A DNA stretch of 5,060 nt from an uncultured Clostridium sp. (GTDB lineage: Bacteria > Bacillota > Clostridia > Lachnospirales > Lachnospiraceae): positions 1 through 5,060 of the forward strand of contig UQJF01000168.1 of NCBI GenBank assembly GCA_900541315.1. The letters are read 5' to 3'. The position numbers and the translations under genes are program-made. Below, one piece after another: positions 1-5,060 of this stretch. The notes under the pieces are model-generated. The model made no database searches, was not told the DNA's origin, and worked only from the letters and a program-made list of their open reading frames with translations. Numbering within the stretch: the first letter of the stretch is position 1; each line of letters begins with the position of its first letter.

Positions 1-18
1 TAGCAATTCGGTATCAGA

Positions 19-42
19 GGGGTCAAAATACCTTTTGACCCC
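19..42. repeat. Perfect 10-bp inverted repeat upstream of metY
   Basis: GGGGTCAAAA (19-28) and TTTTGACCCC (33-42) are perfect reverse complements around a 4-base centre, TACC. No U-tract follows the 3' arm, so this is not a standard intrinsic terminator in the + direction. The 3' arm contains the TTGACC hexamer of the proposed metY promoter, so a protein bound here would compete with RNA polymerase. Alternatives are a dispersed palindromic repeat or the 3' hairpin of an upstream gene outside the window. The dyad itself is certain; its role is inference. Confidence 0.7.
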
Positions 43-63
43 AACATCATCATATAATGTAAT
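35..63 (+). promoter_or_regulatory. Predicted sigma-A promoter for metY
   Basis: TTGACC (35-40) and TGTAAT (58-63) are each one base from the consensus hexamers and are separated by the optimal 17 bases. A perfect TATAAT at 53-58 overlaps the same region, but it lies only 12 bases from TTGACC and would need another -35. Transcription would start near 70, giving a 5' UTR of about 70 bases. No S-box (SAM) aptamer or T-box motif is visible in that UTR. It contains GCAGCAG twice (68-74 and 78-84) and a tiny CAGG/CCTG hairpin (87-97). Confidence 0.6.
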
Positions 64-140
64 AAGCGCAGCAGAGTGCAGCAGCGCAGGGAACCTGAGC
101 CTGTATGCACTAATTTACCAAAATTACGAGGAGAAGGAAC

Positions 141-1418
141 ATGAAAAAGAAACAATCATTAGATACCATTTGCATTCAGGGCGGCTGGCAGCCGAAGAAC
201 GGAGAACCGAGACAGCTTCCAATCTATCAGAGTACCACTTTTAAATATACCACCAGCGAACAGATGGGACGTCTGTTTGATCTGGAAGAGAATGGTTATT
301 TCTATACAAGACTGGCAAATCCTACCAATGACGCAGTAGCAGCAAAAATCTGTGAGTTGGAAGGCGGCGCAGGTGCTATGCTTACATCTTCCGGTCAGGC
401 AGCTAACTTCTATGCTGTGATGAATTTATGCCAGGCAGGTGACCATGTAGTCAGTTCTGCAGCTATTTATGGCGGAACTACGAACCTGTTTACAGTTACC
501 ATCCCTAAAATGGGTGTAGAGTGTACTTTGGTAAGCCCGGATGCGTCAGAAGAAGAGCTGGCAGCAGCTTTCCGCCCAAATACCAAGGTATTATTTGCTG
601 AGACCATTGCAAATCCGGCGCTGACTGTTCTGGATATTGAAAAATTTGCAAAAGTAGCTCATGAACACGGTGTACCTCTGATCGTGGATAATACGTTCGC
701 AACTCCTATTAACTGCCGTCCTTTTGAGTGGGGGGCAGATATCGTTACCCATAGTACCACCAAGTACATGGATGGACATGCGATGACTGTAGGCGGCTGT
801 ATTGTGGACAGCGGAAATTTTGACTGGGAAGCTCATCACGACAGATTTACCGGTTTAACAGAGCCGGATGAGTCCTACCATGGCATTATCTATACCCAGA
901 AATTTGGAAAACTTGCTTATATCACCAAGGCAACTTCCCAGCTGATGCGTGATCTGGGATCCATCCAGTCCCCACAGAATGCATTTTTGATTAATGTAGG
1001 TCTGGAAACACTTCATCTTCGCATGCCAAAGCACTGTGAAAATGCCTTAAAGGTGGCAGCTTATTTAAAATCCAGGGAAGATGTTGCATGGGTCAACTAT
1101 CCGGGACTGGAAGGAGATAAGTATTACGAACTGGCGAAGAAATATATGCCAAATGGTACCTGCGGTGTTATTTCCTTTGGATTAAAGTCCGGAAGAAAAG
1201 GTGCAGCAGACTTTATGGATAAGTTAAAGCTTTGTTCCATTGAAACTCACGTTGCTGACTCCCGTACAGCAGTTCTTCATCCTGCAAGCCATACCCATAG
1301 ACAGCTGACAGATGAGCAGTTAGTAGAAGCAGGCGTAGACCCGTCTATGATCCGCCTTAGTGTAGGTATTGAAGGTGCAGACGATATTATTGAGGATATC
1401 CGGCAGGCTCTGGAATAG
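141..1418 (+). CDS. metY: O-acetylhomoserine sulfhydrylase (PLP-dependent, MetY type)
   Basis: This 425-residue protein is full length for the family. It makes homocysteine from O-acetylhomoserine and sulfide in the cytosol, and paralogs can also use O-acetylserine. It belongs to the Cys/Met-metabolism PLP family (fold type I aminotransferase-like). Visible motifs are YTRLANPT (55-62, phosphate contact across the dimer), SSGQAA (83-88, cofactor phosphate loop), Tyr110 in IYGGT (ring stacking), Asp183 in VDNTF (pyridine nitrogen), STTK with Lys208 as the Schiff-base lysine, and Arg405 in MIRLSVGIE (substrate carboxylate). The FTGLTEPDESYHG segment (236-248) is typical of OAH sulfhydrylases rather than cystathionine synthases. 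The ATG is preceded by GAGGAG at 128-133 with 7-base spacing. It sits alone between its own promoter and a 460-base gap, so it is probably monocistronic. Residue roles come from homologs. Pure cystathionine gamma-synthase or methionine gamma-lyase activity is less likely. Confidence 0.95.
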   Translation: MKKKQSLDTICIQGGWQPKNGEPRQLPIYQSTTFKYTTSEQMGRLFDLEENGYFYTRLANPTNDAVAAKICELEGGAGAMLTSSGQAANFYAVMNLCQAGDHVVSSAAIYGGTTNLFTVTIPKMGVECTLVSPDASEEELAAAFRPNTKVLFAETIANPALTVLDIEKFAKVAHEHGVPLIVDNTFATPINCRPFEWGADIVTHSTTKYMDGHAMTVGGCIVDSGNFDWEAHHDRFTGLTEPDESYHGIIYTQKFGKLAYITKATSQLMRDLGSIQSPQNAFLINVGLETLHLRMPKHCENALKVAAYLKSREDVAWVNYPGLEGDKYYELAKKYMPNGTCGVISFGLKSGRKGAADFMDKLKLCSIETHVADSRTAVLHPASHTHRQLTDEQLVEAGVDPSMIRLSVGIEGADDIIEDIRQALE

Positions 1419-1486
1419 ACAAAATGAAAGAAATGCGTTATTTTTTGTAAAGAATAGCGATTAAACATCAATAAAAACAGATAAAA

Positions 1487-1503
1487 TTGTGCAATATGCA
1501 CAA
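1487..1503. promoter_or_regulatory. 17-bp palindrome, candidate operator
   Basis: TTGTGCA (1487-1493) and TGCACAA (1497-1503) form a perfect 7-bp dyad around ATA. It is centred about 76 bases upstream of the predicted xdh transcription start, just above the -35 box. That position suits a dimeric activator, or a repressor acting with a second site. The outer TTGTG/CACAA resembles Rex-type sites, but the spacing is one base shorter than the usual Rex operator, so no regulator is assigned. Confidence 0.45.
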
Positions 1504-1535
1504 ACACAATAAAATATTTTTGAGACTTTTCAATC

Positions 1536-1564
1536 TAGACTAAAAAAATAGTTAGATGTATAAT
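1536..1564 (+). promoter_or_regulatory. Predicted sigma-A promoter for the xdh transcript
   Basis: A perfect TATAAT (1559-1564) lies 17 bases after TAGACT (1536-1541), which matches TTGACA at four positions. Transcription should begin near 1571, about 23 bases before the first helix of the purine riboswitch and about 308 bases before xdhA. No better promoter was seen between the riboswitch terminator and xdhA, so the switch probably controls all or most expression. Confidence 0.65.
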
Positions 1565-1566
1565 GA

Positions 1567-1591
1567 AGACAATTAAATAAACCAATTGTCT
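1567..1591. repeat. 8-bp inverted repeat across the predicted transcription start
   Basis: AGACAATT (1567-1574) and AATTGTCT (1584-1591) are perfect reverse complements around a 9-base centre. If transcription starts near 1571, part of the left arm is not transcribed. The dyad is then better read as a DNA operator over the start site than as an RNA hairpin. If the start is a few bases upstream, it would be a 5' stem-loop next to riboswitch helix P1. Its function is unassigned. Confidence 0.4.
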
Positions 1592-1593
1592 GA

Positions 1594-1654
1594 TATGTAT
1601 ATCCTGGGGATTGGCCCAGAGTCTCTACCAACTACCTTAAGAGTTGACTACATA
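1594..1654 (+). promoter_or_regulatory. Purine riboswitch aptamer, guanine class (C74)
   Basis: This is the three-way junction of the purine riboswitch family. P1 is TATGTA (1594-1599) with TACATA (1649-1654). P2 is CTGGG/CCCAG (1604-1608 with 1615-1619, plus C1604-G1619) with loop GATTGG, whose GG (1613-1614) can make the L2-L3 kissing pairs. J2/3 is GTCTCTACC (1621-1629). P3 is CAACT/AGTTG (1629-1633 with 1642-1646) with loop ACCTTAAG, whose CC (1635-1636) is the kissing partner. By alignment to the B. subtilis xpt aptamer, T1600, T1622 and T1626 correspond to binding-pocket U22, U47 and U51. The ligand-selecting position 74 is C1648, which pairs with guanine or hypoxanthine rather than adenine. 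L2 and L3 are each a base shorter than in xpt and position 24 is T. Gene context (xanthine dehydrogenase) agrees with purine sensing. Confidence 0.9.
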
Positions 1655-1678
1655 GTTTATGTGGTCAGCTCTTTTTTT
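1641..1678 (+). terminator. Riboswitch-controlled intrinsic terminator
   Basis: The arms at 1641-1653 and 1659-1671 form a 13-bp stem with two G-U wobbles (1644-1668 and 1649-1663) and loop AGTTT, followed by seven Ts (1672-1678). The 5' arm is built from aptamer bases: the P3 3' strand, J3/1 including C1648, and five of the six bases of the P1 3' strand. A folded, ligand-bound aptamer therefore blocks the terminator, and without ligand the terminator should win. This predicts gene activation by ligand (an ON switch). Confidence 0.88.
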
Positions 1679-1865
1679 CTACCCTCAGGGTACATTTTCC
1701 GTAACTACCCTGTAAGCATCTGCGATGGGGTTGGCAGGTCAAAACGGGGAAGTGGAAAGGGCTGTTTTTTCATCAGATGAGAGATGTCCACTCAGGTACA
1801 GCAGACAAAAAACTTCTCACATGATCAGGTACAGAAAGATTCAGGGAGAACATAAGGTTAGTAAA
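1679..1865 (+). other. Unassigned leader between riboswitch terminator and xdhA
   Basis: About 190 bases of the xdh mRNA leader follow the terminator and carry no convincing gene. Candidate structures: the overlapping palindrome TACCCTCAGGGTA (1680-1692), whose right half can instead pair as CAGGGTA with TACCCTG at 1706-1712; CATCTG (1717-1722) with CAGATG (1774-1779); AGTGGA (1751-1756) with TCCACT (1787-1792); and GCTGT (1761-1765) with ACAGC (1798-1802). Several of these cross, so they would form pseudoknots or alternative folds. A G-rich stretch (1727-1761) has many GG/GGGG runs. I do not recognise a known riboswitch class here. A second regulatory RNA or a plain long leader are both possible. 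Confidence 0.35.
1792..1834 (+). repeat. Direct repeat TCAGGTACAG (two copies)
   Basis: TCAGGTACAG occurs at 1792-1801 and again at 1825-1834, a start-to-start distance of 33 bases (about three helical turns). A related TCAGGGTACA lies at 1685-1694. The exact 10-base match is seen directly. Whether it is a protein site or chance is not known. Confidence 0.4.
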
Positions 1866-1870
1866 GGAGG
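1866..1870 (+). promoter_or_regulatory. Ribosome binding site fixing the xdhA start
   Basis: GGAGG at 1866-1870, within AAAGGAGG, lies 8 bases before ATG 1879, the standard spacing. The in-frame GTG at 1873 is only 2 bases away and is too close to be used. This makes ATG 1879 the start. Confidence 0.85.
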
Positions 1871-1878
1871 AAGTGTTT

Positions 1879-4305
1879 ATGAAAGTTGTAGGTCAGGGAT
1901 TAAACCGTGTTGATGCATATGGAAAAGTAACTGGCGAAGCAAAGTACAGTGCGGATCTAGAGCCAAGGGATATCCTTCATGGAAAGGTGATCCATTCTAC
2001 CATTGCAAATGGTCTTGTAAAAAGCTTTGATCTGACAGAGGCATTAAAAGTTCCTGGTGTTGTAAAGATCCTTACCTGTTTTGACGCGCCGGACTGCCAG
2101 TTTCCAACTGCAGGCCATCCGTGGAGCGTGGAGGCAAAACATCAGGACATCTGTGACAGAAGAGTATTAAACCAGAGAGTAAGACTGTATGGAGATGATA
2201 TTGCTGCAGTTGTAGCGGAAAACGAGGTGGCAGCTGCGCAGGCAGCCCGTCTGGTAAAGGTAGAATATGAAGAATATGAGCCTATCGTTACTGTAAAGGC
2301 AGCTATGGCACCGGAGGCAACACCATTGCATCCGGATATTCGTAAAGACAATGTGATTGTTCACTCCCATATGACTATGGGGCAAAAGGATTTTACCTTT
2401 GAGGATGGCTTAAAACAGGCAAAAGAAAAATACAAAGAGGAAGATCTGGTGGAGATCAATGAAGTATACGATACACCACGTATTTCCCATTGTCACATTG
2501 AACTTCCTGTTTCCTGGGCTTATGTAGACGTAAACGGAAAAGTGACTATTGTTTCTTCTACCCAGATCCCTCATATTGTACGCCGCTGTACATCACAGGC
2601 CCTGGGTATTCCTATCGGTAAAGTCCGCATCATCAAACCATATATTGGCGGTGGATTTGGAAATAAGCAGGATGTGCTTTATGAACCGTTAAATGCATTC
2701 CTTACAATGAGTGTAGGAGGAAGACCTGTAAGGCTGGAGATTAGCCGTGAGGAGACTATTTCCGGAACCAGGACCCGCCACGCTATTGAAGGTGTATGCC
2801 GCGGCCTGGTAACAAAGGATGGTACCGTTCTTGCAAGACAGTTAGAGGCTTATGCAAACAACGGAGCTTATGCTTCCCATGGCCACGCTATCTGTGCAAA
2901 CTGCGGAAATGTATTTAAGGATCTGTATAGAGACCGTTTAGGTGCCCAGATCGATTGCTGGACCGTTTATACCTCTTCACCAACAGCAGGGGCTATGCGT
3001 GGGTATGGCATCCCGCAGGCAGTATGGTTTACAGAATGTCTTACTGATGATATGGCAACAGCCATTGGCATGGATCCTTATGAATTCCGTATGAAGAACT
3101 GTATGGAGGATGGCTTCGTGGATCCTGCAAATGGTATCACCTTCCATTCATATGGTTTAAAGAAATGTATGGAAGCAGGAAAGAAATATATCCACTGGGA
3201 TGAGAAGAGAGAAGCATACAAGAACCAGACCGGTCCAGTAAGACGTGGTGTGGGAATGGCCATTTTCTGTTACAAAACAGGTGTACATCCCATTTCTCTG
3301 GAGACATCTTCAGTACGTATGGTATTAAACCAGGACGGATCTATACAGGTATCTATGGGTGCTACAGAGATCGGACAGGGCGCAGATACTGTATTTAGCC
3401 AGATGGCATCTGAGACCACTGGTATTTCCTTTGATAAGATATTTATCGTATCTACACAGGATACAGACCTTACGCCATTTGATACAGGTGCTTATGCTTC
3501 CAGACAGACCTATGTATCAGGTATGGCCTGCAAGAAATGTGCTGTTGAATTAAGACACCGTATTCTGGATTATGCTGCATACATGTTAAATCATGATGTG
3601 ACAGACCTTTCTAAGACTATATATGCAGATCAGGTAAAAGAAGCAGCCCAGAAGCTGCGTAAAGTGCTGGGACTGCTTCCTGAAGATGAGATTAAAGAGG
3701 ATATGTTAGATATCGTTGACAGCAAGATCGTTGTACATGGCGGTGATCCGGTTCTCTTTGATGTGGCAGTGGTAGCAGATACAGCCTTTTACTCATTGGA
3801 TAAATCCATTCATCTGACAGCAGAAGTGACTAATCAGTGCCTGGATAATACCTTCTCCTCCGGCTGCTGCTTCGTAGATGTAGAAGTAGATATGCCATTA
3901 GGACTGGTAACAGTAAAGGATATCGTCAATGTTCATGATTCCGGTATCCTGATCAATCCAAAGACAGCAGAAGCACAGGTTCATGGTGGTATGAGCATGG
4001 GGCTTGGATTTGGACTTTCAGAGGAATTATTAGTAGATGAAAAGACAGGACGTTCATTAAATAACAATCTGTTGGATTATAAGATCCCTACTGCTATGGA
4101 TGCACCGGATCTTCATGTAGAGTTTATCCAGTTAGATGATCCTACAGGCCCTTATGGAAACAAGGCATTAGGCGAACCGCCTGCAATTCCTACTGCACCT
4201 GCAGTAAGAAATGCCATCTTAAATGCTACAGGTGTCCATATGAATGTAAGTCCTATGACAGCACAGAGACTGATTGAAAAATTCAAGGAAAAAGGTCTGA
4301 TCTAG
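1879..4305 (+). CDS. xdhA: Xanthine dehydrogenase, molybdenum-binding subunit
   Basis: This 808-residue protein is the large catalytic subunit of a three-subunit molybdenum hydroxylase. It hydroxylates hypoxanthine or xanthine at the Mo cofactor and passes electrons to Fe-S and FAD subunits. It is cytosolic, with no signal peptide. The N-terminal a/b hammerhead domain spans about 10-135 (RVDAYGKVTGEAKYSADL). The Mo-cofactor domains follow: TQIPHIVRR (228-236), GGGFGNKQ (257-264), AMRGYG (372-377), GQGAD (499-503), GAYASRQTY (537-545), Gln700 in AQVHGGMSMG, and LGEPP (764-768), whose Glu766 matches the catalytic base Glu1261 of bovine xanthine oxidase. The glutamate at the second key active-site position is Gln264 here. 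From memory E. coli XdhA (YgeS, about 752 residues) has the same Gln, and long stretches match it closely. The protein is somewhat longer than that homolog, mainly through segments near 170-195 and 578-610. It lies downstream of the guanine-class riboswitch and 14 bases before xdhB. Substrate is inferred; other purines, or reduction of urate, are possible. Confidence 0.92.
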   Translation: MKVVGQGLNRVDAYGKVTGEAKYSADLEPRDILHGKVIHSTIANGLVKSFDLTEALKVPGVVKILTCFDAPDCQFPTAGHPWSVEAKHQDICDRRVLNQRVRLYGDDIAAVVAENEVAAAQAARLVKVEYEEYEPIVTVKAAMAPEATPLHPDIRKDNVIVHSHMTMGQKDFTFEDGLKQAKEKYKEEDLVEINEVYDTPRISHCHIELPVSWAYVDVNGKVTIVSSTQIPHIVRRCTSQALGIPIGKVRIIKPYIGGGFGNKQDVLYEPLNAFLTMSVGGRPVRLEISREETISGTRTRHAIEGVCRGLVTKDGTVLARQLEAYANNGAYASHGHAICANCGNVFKDLYRDRLGAQIDCWTVYTSSPTAGAMRGYGIPQAVWFTECLTDDMATAIGMDPYEFRMKNCMEDGFVDPANGITFHSYGLKKCMEAGKKYIHWDEKREAYKNQTGPVRRGVGMAIFCYKTGVHPISLETSSVRMVLNQDGSIQVSMGATEIGQGADTVFSQMASETTGISFDKIFIVSTQDTDLTPFDTGAYASRQTYVSGMACKKCAVELRHRILDYAAYMLNHDVTDLSKTIYADQVKEAAQKLRKVLGLLPEDEIKEDMLDIVDSKIVVHGGDPVLFDVAVVADTAFYSLDKSIHLTAEVTNQCLDNTFSSGCCFVDVEVDMPLGLVTVKDIVNVHDSGILINPKTAEAQVHGGMSMGLGFGLSEELLVDEKTGRSLNNNLLDYKIPTAMDAPDLHVEFIQLDDPTGPYGNKALGEPPAIPTAPAVRNAILNATGVHMNVSPMTAQRLIEKFKEKGLI

Positions 4306-4313
4306 GGAGGTGA
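4305..4313 (+). promoter_or_regulatory. Ribosome binding site of xdhB
   Basis: GGGAGGTGA overlaps the last base of the xdhA stop codon and nearly matches the 16S 3' end. Two in-frame ATGs follow. The one at 4314 is only 3 bases from GGAGG, while 4320 has a 9-base spacing and gives the MFDI N-terminus expected for the family, so 4320 is chosen. Confidence 0.8.
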
Positions 4314-4319
4314 ATGAGT

Positions 4320-5011
4320 ATGTTTGATATTAAATCATTTTATGAAGCAAAAGATGTAAAGGATGCAGTAGAAGCACTGGTACGGGAGCCTGAGGCAGAA
4401 GTCATCAGCGGCGGTACTGACGTACTCATCCGTGTAAGAGAGGGAAAGGATGCAGGAAGAGCACTGGTATCCATCCATAATATCAAAGAATTAAAAGGTG
4501 TAAAAATCCTGGAAAACGGAGATCTGTGGATCGGGGCTGCAACCGCATTTTCACATATTACCAATGACCCGACTATCCAGAAGCTGGTTCCCATGTTAGG
4601 AGAAGCAGTGGATATGGTAGGAGGACCGCAGATCCGTAATACAGGTACTATTGGCGGAAATATCTGTAATGGTGCTACATCTGCTGATTCTGCAGCAAGT
4701 ATGTGGACATTAAATGCACTGATCCAGTTAGAAGGACCGGAAGGACACAGAGAAGTGCCGATCCATGAGTTTTATACAGGACCAGGACGCACAGTAAGAG
4801 ACAGATGTGAGGTCTGCACAGGCTTTATCATCAAAAAAGAGGATTATGAAGGATGGTATGGACAGTATATTAAATACGGAAAGCGTAAAGCCATGGAGAT
4901 CGCAACCTTAGGCTGTGCAGTACGTGTAAAATTATCTGCTGATAAAAAGATGATTGAAGATATAAGACTGGGATATGGGGTTGCCGGACCTACACCTTTA
5001 AGATGTCATGC
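4320..5011 (+). CDS. xdhB: Xanthine dehydrogenase, FAD-binding subunit (3' truncated)
   Basis: This is the medium subunit of the molybdenum hydroxylase, which carries FAD and delivers electrons to NAD+ or another acceptor. The 230 genomic residues show the FAD-binding CoxM/XdhB-type fold: ISGGTDVL (29-36) for the pyrophosphate, GGPQIRNTGTIGGNICNG (101-118), which is the second, highly conserved FAD loop, ATSAD (119-123), and FYTGPGRT (151-158). The end reads YGVAGPTPLRCH, which in homologs opens the C-terminal CO dehydrogenase flavoprotein domain. Relatives are about 290 residues, so roughly 60 are missing. The reading frame stays open to the window end only because adapter sequence happens to lack a stop; residues after His230 (and part of Ala231) are artefactual. 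It is probably cotranscribed with xdhA (14-base gap). An xdhC [2Fe-2S] subunit gene is expected next but lies outside. Confidence 0.9.
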
Positions 5012-5060
5012 CTGTCTCTTATACACATCTCCGAGCCCACGAGACGGAGCTACATCTCGT
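5012..5060. other. Illumina Nextera (Tn5) adapter contamination
   Basis: CTGTCTCTTATACACATCT (5012-5030) is the 19-base Tn5 mosaic end used in Nextera kits. CCGAGCCCACGAGAC (5031-5045) is the Nextera read-2 adapter. GGAGCTAC (5046-5053) sits where the 8-base i7 index belongs, and ATCTCGT (5054-5060) is the start of the P7 flow-cell sequence. The order and spacing are those of a library adapter read through from a short insert. This is not a transposon and should be trimmed; genomic sequence ends at about 5011. Confidence 0.98.

Noticed and set aside
70..140. SAM riboswitch or T-box in the metY leader
   Set aside because: The leader is too short for either element and lacks the T-box sequence and S-box core; only small repeats are visible.
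35..244. 69-codon open frame overlapping the metY start
   Set aside because: It begins inside the promoter dyad, has no ribosome binding site, and runs out of frame across the start of metY; it is a shadow frame.
1419..1448. Possible metY terminator just after its stop codon (T6 run at 1441-1446)
   Set aside because: The only stems available are almost all A-U (AAGAAAT with ATTTTTT, or ACAAAA with TTTTGT) and consume the T run, so no strong intrinsic terminator can be claimed.
1727..1761. G-quadruplex in the xdh leader
   Set aside because: The GG runs allow at best a two-layer structure with uneven loops; too weak to call as a feature.
1586..1780. 64-codon open frame through the riboswitch and terminator
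   Set aside because: It is fully explained by structured RNA on the same strand and has no ribosome binding site.
1873..1875. GTG as start codon of xdhA
   Set aside because: It lies only 2 bases after GGAGG; ATG 1879 has normal spacing.
1725..1913. 62-codon open frame (ATG 1725) in the xdh leader
   Set aside because: No ribosome binding site precedes it, it overlaps the xdhA start in another frame, and the peptide shows no recognisable features; a leader peptide cannot be fully excluded.
4314..4316. Upstream ATG as start of xdhB
   Set aside because: It is 3 bases from the Shine-Dalgarno core; ATG 4320 has better spacing and gives the family's usual MFD N-terminus.
5012..5030. Tn5 or other transposon end
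   Set aside because: The 19-base mosaic end is followed directly by synthetic Nextera, index and P7 sequence, so it is a library artefact and not a mobile element.

Overview
The window looks like the end of a short-read contig from an anaerobic Firmicute, most likely a Lachnospiraceae-type gut clostridium. The reasons are moderate GC with AT-rich intergenic DNA, strong GGAGG-type ribosome binding sites, long structured leaders, and protein sequences of clostridial character. The genus cannot be fixed from the sequence alone. The last 49 bases are Illumina Nextera (Tn5) adapter and not genomic DNA, so the real sequence ends at about 5011.

Layout: (1) 1-140 is a promoter region with a perfect 10-bp dyad overlapping the -35 box. 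(2) 141-1418 is metY, a PLP enzyme of sulfur assimilation (O-acetylhomoserine sulfhydrylase). (3) 1419-1878 is a 460-base regulatory stretch. It holds a 17-bp palindrome, a sigma-A-like promoter, a dyad across the predicted transcription start, a guanine-class purine riboswitch, an intrinsic terminator that shares bases with the riboswitch, and about 190 further bases of unassigned leader. (4) 1879-4305 is xdhA, the molybdenum-cofactor subunit of a xanthine dehydrogenase-family enzyme. (5) 4320-5011 is xdhB, its FAD subunit, cut off by the contig end. (6) 5012-5060 is adapter.

The main result is regulatory. The 5' arm of the terminator (1641-1653) is made of the 3' strand of aptamer helix P3, junction J3/1 and the 3' strand of P1. 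Ligand-bound aptamer and terminator therefore exclude each other, which is the layout of an ON switch, as in the adenine-sensing pbuE riboswitch. Here, however, the base that selects the ligand is C (1648), which predicts guanine or a close analogue such as hypoxanthine. The inferred logic is that purine excess lets transcription read through into xdhA-xdhB (and probably an iron-sulfur subunit gene beyond the contig end), a purine-oxidising or purine-fermenting enzyme. metY appears to be a separate transcription unit with no visible functional link to the xdh genes.
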